Below the pieces are notes generated by a model. It did not search any database, was not told where the DNA came from, and saw only the letters and a program-made list of their open reading frames with translations. Of a stretch of DNA of 44,893 nucleotides, positions 16,546 to 24,866 are shown piece by piece. Source of the stretch: a bacterium. GTDB lineage: Bacteria > Electryoneota > Electryoneia > Electryoneales > Electryoneaceae. Position numbers and translations under genes: made by a program. How positions within the stretch are numbered: the first letter of the stretch is position 1; every line of letters begins with the position of its first letter. The DNA lies in NCBI GenBank assembly GCA_020444425.1, contig JAHLLB010000037.1, forward strand, positions 1-44,893, written 5' to 3'.

Positions 16546-17990
16546 TCCTTTCCGCCCTGGTCAAGAGGCTGCACGGCGCGTCGTTGCGGGGGAATGGGTC
16601 GGTTGAGATCACCGGCCTCACCTACGATTCACGACGTGTCCAGCCGGGCAACCTGTTCTGCGCATTGGTCGGCGGATCATCAAACGGAAACGATTTCATC
16701 CCGCAGGCGCTGAAGAACGGCGCGTTGGCGGTGATGACGGACAAGCCGGACGACGTCACGGCGGATGTGCCGGTGGTCGTTGTGCCGGACGCGCGCGTCG
16801 CGATGGCATACGCCGCCCACGAGCTCTTTGACAAGCCAACCCAAAAGCTGGTTTTGACAGGAATTACCGGCACCAACGGCAAGACCACCTGCACCTACGT
16901 GCTGCAGTCGATTCTCAACGCCGCCGGGCACAAGACCGGCCTGATCGGGACGACCGGCTGGTCGTTTGCGGGCGAGGGTGAGCCGTTGGAACGCACGACG
17001 CCGGAAGCGCCGGACATGCTGGCGTTGCTGGCGAACATGCGGGAAAAAGGTGCGACGGCGGCGGTGCTTGAAGTGACCTCCATCGCGATGCCGATGCACC
17101 GGGTGGACGGCTTCCATTTCGCGGCTGGTCTGTTCACCAACCTGAGCCAGGATCACCTCGACCTGCACGGGTCGATGGAACAGTACTTCGCGGCAAAAAC
17201 AAGCTTCTTCGAAATGCTGCCGGCGGATGCTGTCGCGGTCACGAATTTCGATGATGAAAATGGCAAGCGTGCGCTTCTGAATACCAGGGCACTCACGTAT
17301 CGCTATGGTTTTAATCAGGATGCAGAAGTGCGCGGCACGCTTGTGGAAGAGTCGGCGTCCGGAATGACGATCAGGGTTGATGGACCATTCGGGTCGTTCG
17401 AGATGAAGACGCCGTACATCGGCCGGTTCAACGCATCAAATGTGCTCGGATGCGCCACCCTCGCATTGGCGATGCGGATCAAAGTGTCCGCCATTCAGGC
17501 CGGTGTAGCGAATGCGCCGCAGGTTCGTGGCCGGATGGAGCGACTGTCGCTGGAAGGCGGAGTGACGGCGGTGATCGATTACGCGCACACGCCGGACGCT
17601 CTGCAGCGTGCGCTGGAAGCGTTGCGTCCATTGACGAGCGGCAAATTGATCGTGGTCATCGGCGCGGGCGGCAACCGTGACGCGACCAAGCGTCCGCTCA
17701 TGGGTAAGGCCGCGGCGGACGGTGCTGACGTCGCAGTGATCACCAGCGACAATCCGCGCTTCGAGGATCCGGCGGGCATTGTCCGGCAGGTCGCGTCCGG
17801 CGCAGGCGAGAAGGCGGTGGTTGTCGTCGATCGTCGTGAGGCGATCAAACGTGCGCTCGATCTGGCGAACTCCGGTGATGTTCTGCTGATCGCTGGCAAG
17901 GGTCATGAAACGTACCAGGAAATCGAAGGCGTGAAGCACCCGTTCGATGACCGCGAAGAGGTGTTGAAGCTGCGGAGGGCCGCATGCTGA
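16542..17990 (+). CDS. murE: MurE, UDP-MurNAc-L-Ala-D-Glu:meso-diaminopimelate ligase
   Basis: 482 residues from the ATG at 16542 (ATGA overlap with ftsI). It adds the third residue of the stem peptide in the cytoplasm using ATP. Motifs: YDSRRVQPGNLFCAL near residue 29, P-loop GITGTNGKTT (about 107-116), FTNLSQDHLDLHGSMEQYFAAK with the carbamylated-Lys position, and DYAHTPDALQRAL. TSDNPRFEDP near residue 404 contains D-N-P-R, the signature of enzymes that take meso-diaminopimelate, so the wall is of the DAP type. One deviation: where most MurE have E-V-S-S-H-A/S-L, this has LEVTSIAM, losing the histidine. The C-terminus overlaps murF by 7 nt. The rest of the protein looks functional. Confidence 0.94.
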   Translation: MILSALVKRLHGASLRGNGSVEITGLTYDSRRVQPGNLFCALVGGSSNGNDFIPQALKNGALAVMTDKPDDVTADVPVVVVPDARVAMAYAAHELFDKPTQKLVLTGITGTNGKTTCTYVLQSILNAAGHKTGLIGTTGWSFAGEGEPLERTTPEAPDMLALLANMREKGATAAVLEVTSIAMPMHRVDGFHFAAGLFTNLSQDHLDLHGSMEQYFAAKTSFFEMLPADAVAVTNFDDENGKRALLNTRALTYRYGFNQDAEVRGTLVEESASGMTIRVDGPFGSFEMKTPYIGRFNASNVLGCATLALAMRIKVSAIQAGVANAPQVRGRMERLSLEGGVTAVIDYAHTPDALQRALEALRPLTSGKLIVVIGAGGNRDATKRPLMGKAAADGADVAVITSDNPRFEDPAGIVRQVASGAGEKAVVVVDRREAIKRALDLANSGDVLLIAGKGHETYQEIEGVKHPFDDREEVLKLRRAAC

Positions 17991-19402
17991 TCAGCACCGG
18001 AATGCTGGAAACTGCTGGGATTCGCGTTGTCGGCAACTGGGATGAGTGGCTGCCGCCGGTGAAGATCGACTCGCGTCAGATCGAGAACGGTGATCTGTTC
18101 TGGGCGTTGCCGGGCGAGCGAGTGGATGGGCATGACTACGTCGCCACCGCGTTCGAGGCTGGCGCAAAGATCTGCGCAGTGAGCGAGGATTGGGCGACAC
18201 AGTATGCAGGCTCGTTGCGTGAGAACGCGATCCTGTTCGTCATGCCGGACCCGTTGAAGGGCTTGCAGGCGCTGGCGATGGAAACGCGTCGGTCGCTCGG
18301 CGCGCAAACCATCGCGCTGACCGGCTCGAATGGCAAGACGACGACACGAGAGCTACTGGTCGCCGGGTTGAAAACGCTGGGTCGTGTTACCGCGACCAAA
18401 GGCAACTTCAACAACCACATCGGCCTGCCGTTGACCATCCTCAACGCCACCGGTGACGAAGAGTACCTCGTGCTTGAGATGGGCGCGAACCACGTCGGTG
18501 AGATCGACTTCCTCTGCCAGATCGGACACCCGGAATCGGGCCTGATCACGAACATCGGCGACGCACATGTCGGCGAGTTCGGCGGCTTTGAGATGGTGCA
18601 GAAGGCGAAGGGCGAACTGTTCGACTTCCTCGCAGGCAACAAGGGCTTGGCGCTGGTCAATCTCGATGATGAACGCGTCGTCGAGGTCGCGACGAAAGTG
18701 ACGCGCAAGGCTGGTTACACGCTCGGCCTCGGCCGTATCCCGGAAGACTGGACGCACAGCCTCTACTTAGGCGAAATGGTCGGGCAGGATGGCTGGTCGC
18801 GCAGCACGATCCGCATCGAGGGCGAAGAAGTTACGCTGAGGCTGATCGGTGCGCACTGGGCCCGGGCAGCGCTGGCCGCGGCGGCAATGGCGATGGAATT
18901 GGGCGGGGACGCGTCGCAGGTGGTTCCGGCGTTGGCAGACGTTGAAGCGTTGCCGGGACGCGGCCATGTGATCGGACTGGATGATGGCGTCGAGCTGTTG
19001 GACGACAGCTACAACGCGAACGTGGCGTCGATTGAGGCGGCGGTGCGGACGCTGGTTAACCGCGAGGGGGCGAGGATCGCCGTAATCGGCGATGTGATGG
19101 AGCTTGGGGAGTTCGAGGAAGATGAACACCGTCGCATCGGCCGGATCCCTGATTTCGAAGCGGTGGATCACCTCGTGTTTGTCGGGGAACGCATGAGCTG
19201 GGCGGCGGAAGAGGCGATGCTACTCGGACATCCGTCGGTGCGGGCGTTTGTCGAGGCCTCACCGCTCGAGATCGCTCAACACGTTGCCTCGCTGCTTGAG
19301 CCGAACGCTGGAATTCTGGTCAAGGGCTCGCGAAAGGTCGGGCTGGAGCGGGTGGTTGACGCGCTGCGCGGGCAGGGCACGGAAGCTGGGGAGGGGCATT
19401 GA
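17984..19402 (+). CDS. murF: MurF, UDP-MurNAc-tripeptide:D-Ala-D-Ala ligase
   Basis: 472 residues, standard length. It attaches D-Ala-D-Ala to the stem peptide. Motifs: KIDSRQIENGDLFWALPGERVDGHD (about residues 27-51), P-loop ALTGSNGKTTTRE (about 109-121), TKGNFNNHIGLPLTIL, EMGANHVGEI, ITNIGDAHVGEFGG and DDSYNANVASIEAAVRTL (near 340). The ATG at 17984 lies inside the end of murE. The next gene is murD, starting on the stop codon; mraY, which usually sits between murF and murD, is absent. Confidence 0.95.
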   Translation: MLISTGMLETAGIRVVGNWDEWLPPVKIDSRQIENGDLFWALPGERVDGHDYVATAFEAGAKICAVSEDWATQYAGSLRENAILFVMPDPLKGLQALAMETRRSLGAQTIALTGSNGKTTTRELLVAGLKTLGRVTATKGNFNNHIGLPLTILNATGDEEYLVLEMGANHVGEIDFLCQIGHPESGLITNIGDAHVGEFGGFEMVQKAKGELFDFLAGNKGLALVNLDDERVVEVATKVTRKAGYTLGLGRIPEDWTHSLYLGEMVGQDGWSRSTIRIEGEEVTLRLIGAHWARAALAAAAMAMELGGDASQVVPALADVEALPGRGHVIGLDDGVELLDDSYNANVASIEAAVRTLVNREGARIAVIGDVMELGEFEEDEHRRIGRIPDFEAVDHLVFVGERMSWAAEEAMLLGHPSVRAFVEASPLEIAQHVASLLEPNAGILVKGSRKVGLERVVDALRGQGTEAGEGH

Positions 19403-20808
19403 TGAACTCGATGTTTTCCAGCGAAGAACTACAGGGGGAAAATGTCCTCGTGCTCGGCGCGAGCCGCAGCGGCATGGCTGCTGCGCGACTGCTGCATGAA
19501 GCCGGGGCGAATGTCTTCGTCAGCGAAATCCGTGATGCCGACAAGGTCGAATCTGCTGCAGCCGAGCTGGAAGCATTGGGGATTCCGCTGGAAACCGGCG
19601 GGCATCGGCTCAAGGGCTTTCCGATCCCGAAGTTCGCGGTGGTCAGCCCGGGCATTCCGAGCAACGCGCCGATCGTTCACCATCTGAAGCAGGAAGGACG
19701 GCAGGTCGTCAGCGAAGTCGAGGTCGCGAGCTGGTTCTACTTCGGCACGATCATCGCCATCACCGGCAGCAACGGGAAGACGACGGTCACCCGTTGGATC
19801 GAGCACACGTTGCACCAGGCGGACTTGAACGCCGTCGCCTGCGGGAATATCGGTTATCCGTTCTGTGACATGGTGCGCGAACAGCGCCGGGTGACGCATG
19901 CCGTCGTCGAGGTGTCCAGCTTCCAGCTCGAGACGATTCAGCGGTTCCACCCGCACGTCTCTGTGATGACAAACCTCAGCGAGGATCATCTCGACCGGCA
20001 CGGAGATTTCGAATCGTACGCCAAGGCGAAGTCGCGGATCTGGATGAACCAGAAGGAAGAGGATTTCACCGTTTTACCGGAAGCCGACAAGATGATCGCG
20101 TCGATTTCGCTGTCGATCCGTCCGCAGATCCTGAATGTGTCGCTGGATCGTGTGCCGGAGCTGGGCGCGGGGGTGCATGACGGTCAAATCTGGATCAACC
20201 TCGGTTCGTCGCAGGAACACGTGATGGCAGTGGACGAGCTATCGATTCCGGGCCGTCACAACATCGCGAACGCATTGTGTGCCGCGGCGGCGTGCCGGAT
20301 TTTGAAGCTGTCGGTAGACGAGATCAAGCAGGGATTGGCGACGTTCCCGGGTGTGCCCCACCGGCTGGAATTGGTGCACAACAACGGGCGGCTGTGGATC
20401 AACGACAGCAAGGCGACCAATGTCGACAGCCTGCGTGTCGCGCTGGAAGCGGTTCGCGGGCCAGTGATTCTGATCGCGGGGGGACGTGACAAGGGCGCGC
20501 CCTACGTACCCCTGCGGGAGTTGGTGAAGAAAAAGGTTGCGCGGATGCTGCTGATCGGCGAAGGCGCGATGCGGCTTGACGAGGAGTTGGGCGATCTGCT
20601 GCCGACGAAGCATGTCGGCGATCTGGAATCGGCGGTGAAGGAAGCGTACGCAACCGCACAGCCGGGTGAGACGGTGTTGCTCAGCCCGGGCTGCGCCAGT
20701 TTTGACCAGTTCCGTGACTACGAACAGCGCGGCGACGTGTTCCGCGAACTGGTAGAGAAAGTCCACACCGGGCAGAACGAAGCGGCGACGGGAGAAAAGA
20801 CCGCATAA
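19402..20808 (+). CDS. murD: MurD, UDP-MurNAc-L-alanine:D-glutamate ligase
   Basis: 468 residues from the ATG at 19402, which overlaps the murF TGA and has GGGGAGGGG upstream. It adds D-glutamate to UDP-MurNAc-L-Ala. Marks: VLVLGASRSGMAAARLL (Rossmann-like N-terminus), VVSPGIPSNAPI, P-loop AITGSNGKTTVTRWIEHTL (about residues 113-131), ACGNIGYPF, EVSSFQLETIQRF, MTNLSEDHLDRHGDFESYAKAK, NDSKATNVDSLRVALEA, and SPGCASFDQFRDYEQRGDVF near the C-terminus. All are typical of MurD. The gene ends the first half of the cluster; a repeat array of about 400 nt follows before ftsW. Confidence 0.95.
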   Translation: MNSMFSSEELQGENVLVLGASRSGMAAARLLHEAGANVFVSEIRDADKVESAAAELEALGIPLETGGHRLKGFPIPKFAVVSPGIPSNAPIVHHLKQEGRQVVSEVEVASWFYFGTIIAITGSNGKTTVTRWIEHTLHQADLNAVACGNIGYPFCDMVREQRRVTHAVVEVSSFQLETIQRFHPHVSVMTNLSEDHLDRHGDFESYAKAKSRIWMNQKEEDFTVLPEADKMIASISLSIRPQILNVSLDRVPELGAGVHDGQIWINLGSSQEHVMAVDELSIPGRHNIANALCAAAACRILKLSVDEIKQGLATFPGVPHRLELVHNNGRLWINDSKATNVDSLRVALEAVRGPVILIAGGRDKGAPYVPLRELVKKKVARMLLIGEGAMRLDEELGDLLPTKHVGDLESAVKEAYATAQPGETVLLSPGCASFDQFRDYEQRGDVFRELVEKVHTGQNEAATGEKTA

Positions 20809-20841
20809 CATCTAGCATCAGCCAGTAGGTGGAGTGGTCTT

Positions 20842-21234
20842 GCCCTCGGGCTTTAGCCCGGGATAATTGGAGCTGGATCACGTGACGGAATCATGCCCTC
20901 GGGCTTTAGCCCGGGATAATTAGAGCTGTATCACGTGACGGAATCATACCCTCGGGCTTTAGCCCGGGATAATTGGAGCTGTATCACGTGACGGAATCAT
21001 GCCCTCGGGCTTTAGCCCGGGATAATTGGAGCTGGATCACGTGACGGAATCATGCCCTCGGGCTTTAGCCCGGGATTATCCGAAAGTGGAAATACAAATA
21101 GAAGCAAACGCCCTCGGACTTTAGTCCGGGGGAAACAAACGCCTGAAACTGTGAGCCGGCCCGGGCTAAAGCCCGAGGACGTGGTTGCTGATCTTGCTTG
21201 AACTACGGTGTATCCCGGGCTGAAGCCCGAGGGC
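20842..21234. repeat. tandem 53-bp array of palindromic elements, plus inverted copies
   Basis: Four near-identical 53-nt units start at 20842, 20895, 20948 and 21001, each opening with the hairpin core CCTCGGGC-TTTA-GCCCGGG followed by GATAATTGGAGCTG and a CACGTG-containing spacer. A fifth core follows at 21054 and a sixth, variant core at 21110 (CGGAC-TTTA-GTCCG, where both stem sides change together). Two cores lie in inverse orientation at 21160-21179 and 21214-21234 (CCCGGGCTAAAGCCCGAGG type). This is a REP-like family. It lies between murD and ftsW and could form multiple or very long hairpins in the transcript, attenuating or insulating the downstream half of the cluster. No mobile-element gene is present. 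Confidence 0.85.
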
Positions 21235-21318
21235 AGGCCGATTATTAACGGATGTTGAGATACATCGCATATTGCGTCATTGTTGAGATTGTGAAATCGT
21301 ATTCGAGGTGTCAAACGC

Positions 21319-22539
21319 ATGAGTCGTGTTGCCACACAAACCGCACCCTCTCGCGAGAAGCCGGCGCGACGCACCTACACCACGTTGCTGGTGCTGGTGT
21401 TGACGCTGACCGTGCTCGGCTTGCTGGCCGTGTACACGGCTGGTAGCGAGTTGTCGGAGCGGTCGTACGGTGGCAACCCGGCGTACCTGTTCCTCGAACA
21501 GGCGAAGCGAGCGGTGATTGGCGTGGCGATCATGCTGCTGCTCGCGCGCGTCCCTTATAAGGTGTGGAAACTGGCGGCGATTCCGGGCGTCGTCGTCGCG
21601 GCAGGATTCCTGGTGCTGGTGGCGCTGGATACACCGTTGGCGGTGACGGTCAACGGCGCGACTCGTTGGATCCGGCTCGGCTCATTCCAGTTCCAACCGT
21701 CGGAACTGGCGAGATACGCGCTTGTGTTGTTCATCGCGTGGTGGGGGTGGTTGCGCGGGCGTGACATCCAGGATCTCGGCAAGGGTTTTCTGCCGGTGCT
21801 GGGGGTGATCGTGACTCTGACCGCGCTGATTGTGTGGCAACCCGATTTTTCGACAGCGGCGATGCTGATGGCGATCAGCCTCGTGCTGCTGTTCATCACC
21901 GGCGCGAAATTCTGGCACATCAGTTCGTTGATCCTGCCGGGGCTGGCGGCGGCGGTGGCGATTGTGATCAAATCACCGTACAAGCTCGACCGGATCAAAG
22001 TGCTGCTGAACCCGGCTTCCGATCCGACCGGCGGCGGTTACCAACTGATTCAATCGTTTACCGGAATGGGTCGCGGCGGCATTCTCGGCGTCGGCCCGGG
22101 CGGCAGTCGGCAGAAGATGTTCTTCCTGCCGGAAGCGCACACCGACTTTATTTACGCCATCATCGGCGAGGAATTCGGGCTGATAGGGACATTGGCGTTG
22201 CTGTTCCTGTTCCTGCTGCTGATCTACACCGGGCTGAAGATCGCCCGTCGCAGCCCGGAACCGTTCGGCGCATACCTCGCGGCCGGAATCACGCTCAGTG
22301 TCGGCTTTTACGCGCTGGCGAACATGGCGGTTACAGTTGGCGTATTGCCGCCGACCGGTTTGCCGCTGCCGTTGATAAGCTACGGGGGTACGTCCCTGCT
22401 GATGACACTGGCGGCATTGGGCATCCTGTTGAACATCGCGCGCACGGTGGATGACGAACCGCAGGCGGTCCCGGCGCGGAAGATGAATACGGCACCGAAG
22501 CGTACGGCAACACCGGCGAGGAGAAGGACGACGACGTGA
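21319..22539 (+). CDS. ftsW: FtsW, SEDS-family septal peptidoglycan glycosyltransferase
   Basis: 406 residues, polytopic with about ten transmembrane helices and a basic, Ala/Thr/Arg-rich cytoplasmic tail. SEDS marks: NGATRWIRLGSFQFQPSELARYALVLF (about residues 113-139), LIVWQPDFSTA, the long extracellular loop GGYQLIQSFTGMGRGGILGVGPGGS, then FLPEAHTDFIYAIIGEEFGLIG, containing the conserved Asp and Glu, and LPLPLISYGGTSLL near the end. It polymerises lipid II at the septum with FtsI. Context (dcw cluster, next to murC) favours FtsW over RodA. The ATG has GAGGTG 8 nt upstream. The leader contains the palindromic array, so this gene may start a separate transcript. Its GTGA overlap with murC leaves no room for murG. 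Confidence 0.92.
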   Translation: MSRVATQTAPSREKPARRTYTTLLVLVLTLTVLGLLAVYTAGSELSERSYGGNPAYLFLEQAKRAVIGVAIMLLLARVPYKVWKLAAIPGVVVAAGFLVLVALDTPLAVTVNGATRWIRLGSFQFQPSELARYALVLFIAWWGWLRGRDIQDLGKGFLPVLGVIVTLTALIVWQPDFSTAAMLMAISLVLLFITGAKFWHISSLILPGLAAAVAIVIKSPYKLDRIKVLLNPASDPTGGGYQLIQSFTGMGRGGILGVGPGGSRQKMFFLPEAHTDFIYAIIGEEFGLIGTLALLFLFLLLIYTGLKIARRSPEPFGAYLAAGITLSVGFYALANMAVTVGVLPPTGLPLPLISYGGTSLLMTLAALGILLNIARTVDDEPQAVPARKMNTAPKRTATPARRRTTT

Positions 22540-23930
22540 CCCTGCTGAACCGAAATATCGGCCGGTTGCATTTCATCGGCATAGGCGGCATCGGGATGAG
22601 CGGCATTGCCGAGATCCTCGTGCGGCAGGGGTTCACCGTGTCCGGCAGCGACCTGAGCACCAGTGAGGTGACGCGTCACCTGGAATCGCTTGGCGTGACG
22701 GTCAGGCAGGGGCATGATCCGGCGCATGTGGAAGGCGCGCAGGCGGTGGTTTACAGCAGTGCGGTGAGCGAGACGAATCCAGAGCGTGTCCGCGCGAAGG
22801 AACTGGGCATTCCGGTGATTCGCCGCGCGGAGATGCTGGCCGAATTGATGCGGATGAAAACCGGCATCGCCATCGCCGGGACGCATGGCAAGACAACGAC
22901 CACGTCGCTGGTCGGCACCGTGCTGACCCGCGCCGGTTTGGATCCGACGGTGATCGTCGGCGGCATGGTCCGTGACATGGACACCAACGCGCGGTTGGGT
23001 GCGGGCGAATGGATGGTGGTTGAGGCGGATGAATACGACCGCAGCTTCCTCAAGCTGACGCCGTCGATCGCGATCATGACCATCGTCGAGGCGGAACATC
23101 TCGACACCTACGGCACCATCGAGAACCTGCGCGACGCATTCGCCGCATTCGCGAACTCTGTCCCGTTTTACGGGCGGGTGATCATCAGCGCGGACGACCC
23201 GGAGTTGACCGAACTGCGTAAGCGGATTGAGCGTCCGGTGCGGACCTACGGCTTCGCCGACGGTGCGGATGTGCAGGGTGTGGACGTCGAACTGGGATTG
23301 ACAAGCAAGTGCCGTGTTGTGGCGAACGGACAGGATCTCGGAACCGTCGAACTGCCGTTGGCCGGCAGGCACAACCTGTCGAACGCGTTGGCGGCGGTTG
23401 CCGCCGGACTGGAGCTGGATATCCCGTTTGCGAAGATCAGCGAGGCGTTGGGCCAGTTCCGTGGCGTGCGGCGCCGGTTTGATTTGCGTGGCGAACGAGG
23501 CGGTGTGCTGGTTTTTGACGATTACGCGCATCATCCGACAGAAGTCGGAGTGACGTTGCGCGCGGCGAAGGACGCGTATCCGGACCGACCGGTGGTGGCA
23601 TTGTTCCAGCCGCACCTGTTCAGCCGAACGCAGCGTTTTTACAACGAATTCGCGGACGCGCTGGCGTTGGCGGATCGGGTGATCGTGACCGATGTCTACC
23701 CGGCGCGTGAGGAGCCGATTGAAGGTGTCAACGGCAAGCTGGTCGCGGACAAGTTGACGGAGAACGGCCATCCGTCGGTGCAGTACGTGCCCCGTTTCCA
23801 GGATATCGCGCCAGCGGCGATGGAATCGCTGACCGGCAACGAGATGGTGATCACGCTTGGCGCGGGGAACATTTATCGCGCGTCCAACGAGCTGCTCAGC
23901 CTGCTGGCCGGGCGCGAGGGGGACGCATGA
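22536..23930 (+). CDS. murC: MurC, UDP-MurNAc:L-alanine ligase
   Basis: 464 residues from a GTG that overlaps the ftsW stop (GTGA). It adds the first residue of the stem peptide. Marks: LHFIGIGGIGMSGIAEIL near the N-terminus, VYSSAVSETNPE, P-loop AIAGTHGKTTTTSLV (about residues 111-125), EADEYDRSFLKL, VEAEHLDTYG, GRHNLSNALAA, FDDYAHHPTEV and LFQPHLFSRTQRF. The sequence is entirely typical. The usual neighbour murG is absent between ftsW and this gene. Its stop overlaps the murB start (ATGA), so translation is coupled. Confidence 0.95.
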   Translation: MTLLNRNIGRLHFIGIGGIGMSGIAEILVRQGFTVSGSDLSTSEVTRHLESLGVTVRQGHDPAHVEGAQAVVYSSAVSETNPERVRAKELGIPVIRRAEMLAELMRMKTGIAIAGTHGKTTTTSLVGTVLTRAGLDPTVIVGGMVRDMDTNARLGAGEWMVVEADEYDRSFLKLTPSIAIMTIVEAEHLDTYGTIENLRDAFAAFANSVPFYGRVIISADDPELTELRKRIERPVRTYGFADGADVQGVDVELGLTSKCRVVANGQDLGTVELPLAGRHNLSNALAAVAAGLELDIPFAKISEALGQFRGVRRRFDLRGERGGVLVFDDYAHHPTEVGVTLRAAKDAYPDRPVVALFQPHLFSRTQRFYNEFADALALADRVIVTDVYPAREEPIEGVNGKLVADKLTENGHPSVQYVPRFQDIAPAAMESLTGNEMVITLGAGNIYRASNELLSLLAGREGDA

Positions 23931-24850
23931 CCGACTGGATGCAAGTGGAGTCATGGTTGAAGCAGGTTGATCCGCGGCAGGTAGAAGCGAACAAGATTCT
24001 GGCTCCATTGACCAGTTACACCATCGGTGGTCCGGCGCGATTGTTCGTTGCGCCAGTATCTGAAGAGAATGTGGACAAAGTGCTGGAAACGCTGACTTTG
24101 CTCGAAATTGAACCCTTCGTGCTTGGTGGTGGCAGCAACGTCTTGATATCGGATACCGGGTGGGATGGCGTCGTACTGCACATCGGACAAAACCTTTCCG
24201 GTTGGGAGTTTGAAGGGAATACAGCCACGGTTTTCGCTGGAACGTCGCTTCTTCCGTTCATTCGCGCTGCGGTCAATCGTGGGCTTGGCGGCATGGAATT
24301 GATGGCGGGCATTCCCGGCAGTGTCGGGGGTGCGTTGCGGATGAACGCCGGCGCGTTCGGCCAGGAGATCGAAGCTTCGGTGGTCAAGGTGCGCGGTTTT
24401 TTCCCGGATGGGGCGAAGGTCGCGTTGGGACGGGCGGCGATTGAGTTTGGTTACCGTTCCGCCCCGGAATTGCAGCGGGTGATTATCACGTCGGCGCAAT
24501 TCGAGTTTTCGAAAGAGGATACGAATGTGCTGACGGAGCGGATGGACGATGTGTTGCGGATGCGGAAAACGAAGCAGCCGTTGGAATTTCCCTCCTGCGG
24601 CAGCGTGTTCAAGCGTCCTCCCGGCTATTACGCCGGCGCGTTAATCGAGGAAGTCGGGATGAAGGGAAAGGTGCATGGGCGTGCACAGGTCTCGACGAAA
24701 CACGCCGGATTCATTGTCAACCTTGGCGGCGCGACTGCAAAGCAGGTGCGCGAGTTGATGGAGCTGGTCGCCGCGAAGGTAAAAAAACGATTTGGGGTTG
24801 AGCTCGAACGTGAAGTCAAGCTGATCGGCTTTGACGACGTGCGGGAATGA
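23927..24850 (+). CDS. murB: MurB, UDP-N-acetylenolpyruvoylglucosamine reductase
   Basis: 307 residues, the shorter (type II) form. This FAD enzyme reduces UDP-GlcNAc-enolpyruvate to UDP-MurNAc with NADPH. Marks: PLTSYTIGGPARLFV (about residues 27-41), the FAD-binding LGGGSNVLISDTGWDG, GLGGMELMAGIPGSVGGALRMNAGAFG (about 123-149), FGYRSA, and PSCGSVFKRPPGYYAG, with the catalytic Ser, then ALIEEVGMKG. A C-terminal Glu in GVELEREVKLIG is the probable proton donor. Composition at the 5' end is slightly richer in A+T than in murC. ATGA overlap with murC; ftsQ begins 16 nt after its stop. Confidence 0.95.
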   Translation: MTDWMQVESWLKQVDPRQVEANKILAPLTSYTIGGPARLFVAPVSEENVDKVLETLTLLEIEPFVLGGGSNVLISDTGWDGVVLHIGQNLSGWEFEGNTATVFAGTSLLPFIRAAVNRGLGGMELMAGIPGSVGGALRMNAGAFGQEIEASVVKVRGFFPDGAKVALGRAAIEFGYRSAPELQRVIITSAQFEFSKEDTNVLTERMDDVLRMRKTKQPLEFPSCGSVFKRPPGYYAGALIEEVGMKGKVHGRAQVSTKHAGFIVNLGGATAKQVRELMELVAAKVKKRFGVELEREVKLIGFDDVRE

Positions 24851-24866
24851 TGGGCAGAGGGGGCTG

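Noticed and set aside
20842..21234. CRISPR array
   Set aside because: The whole 53-nt unit is repeated, there are no unique spacers, cores occur in both orientations, and no cas genes are near.
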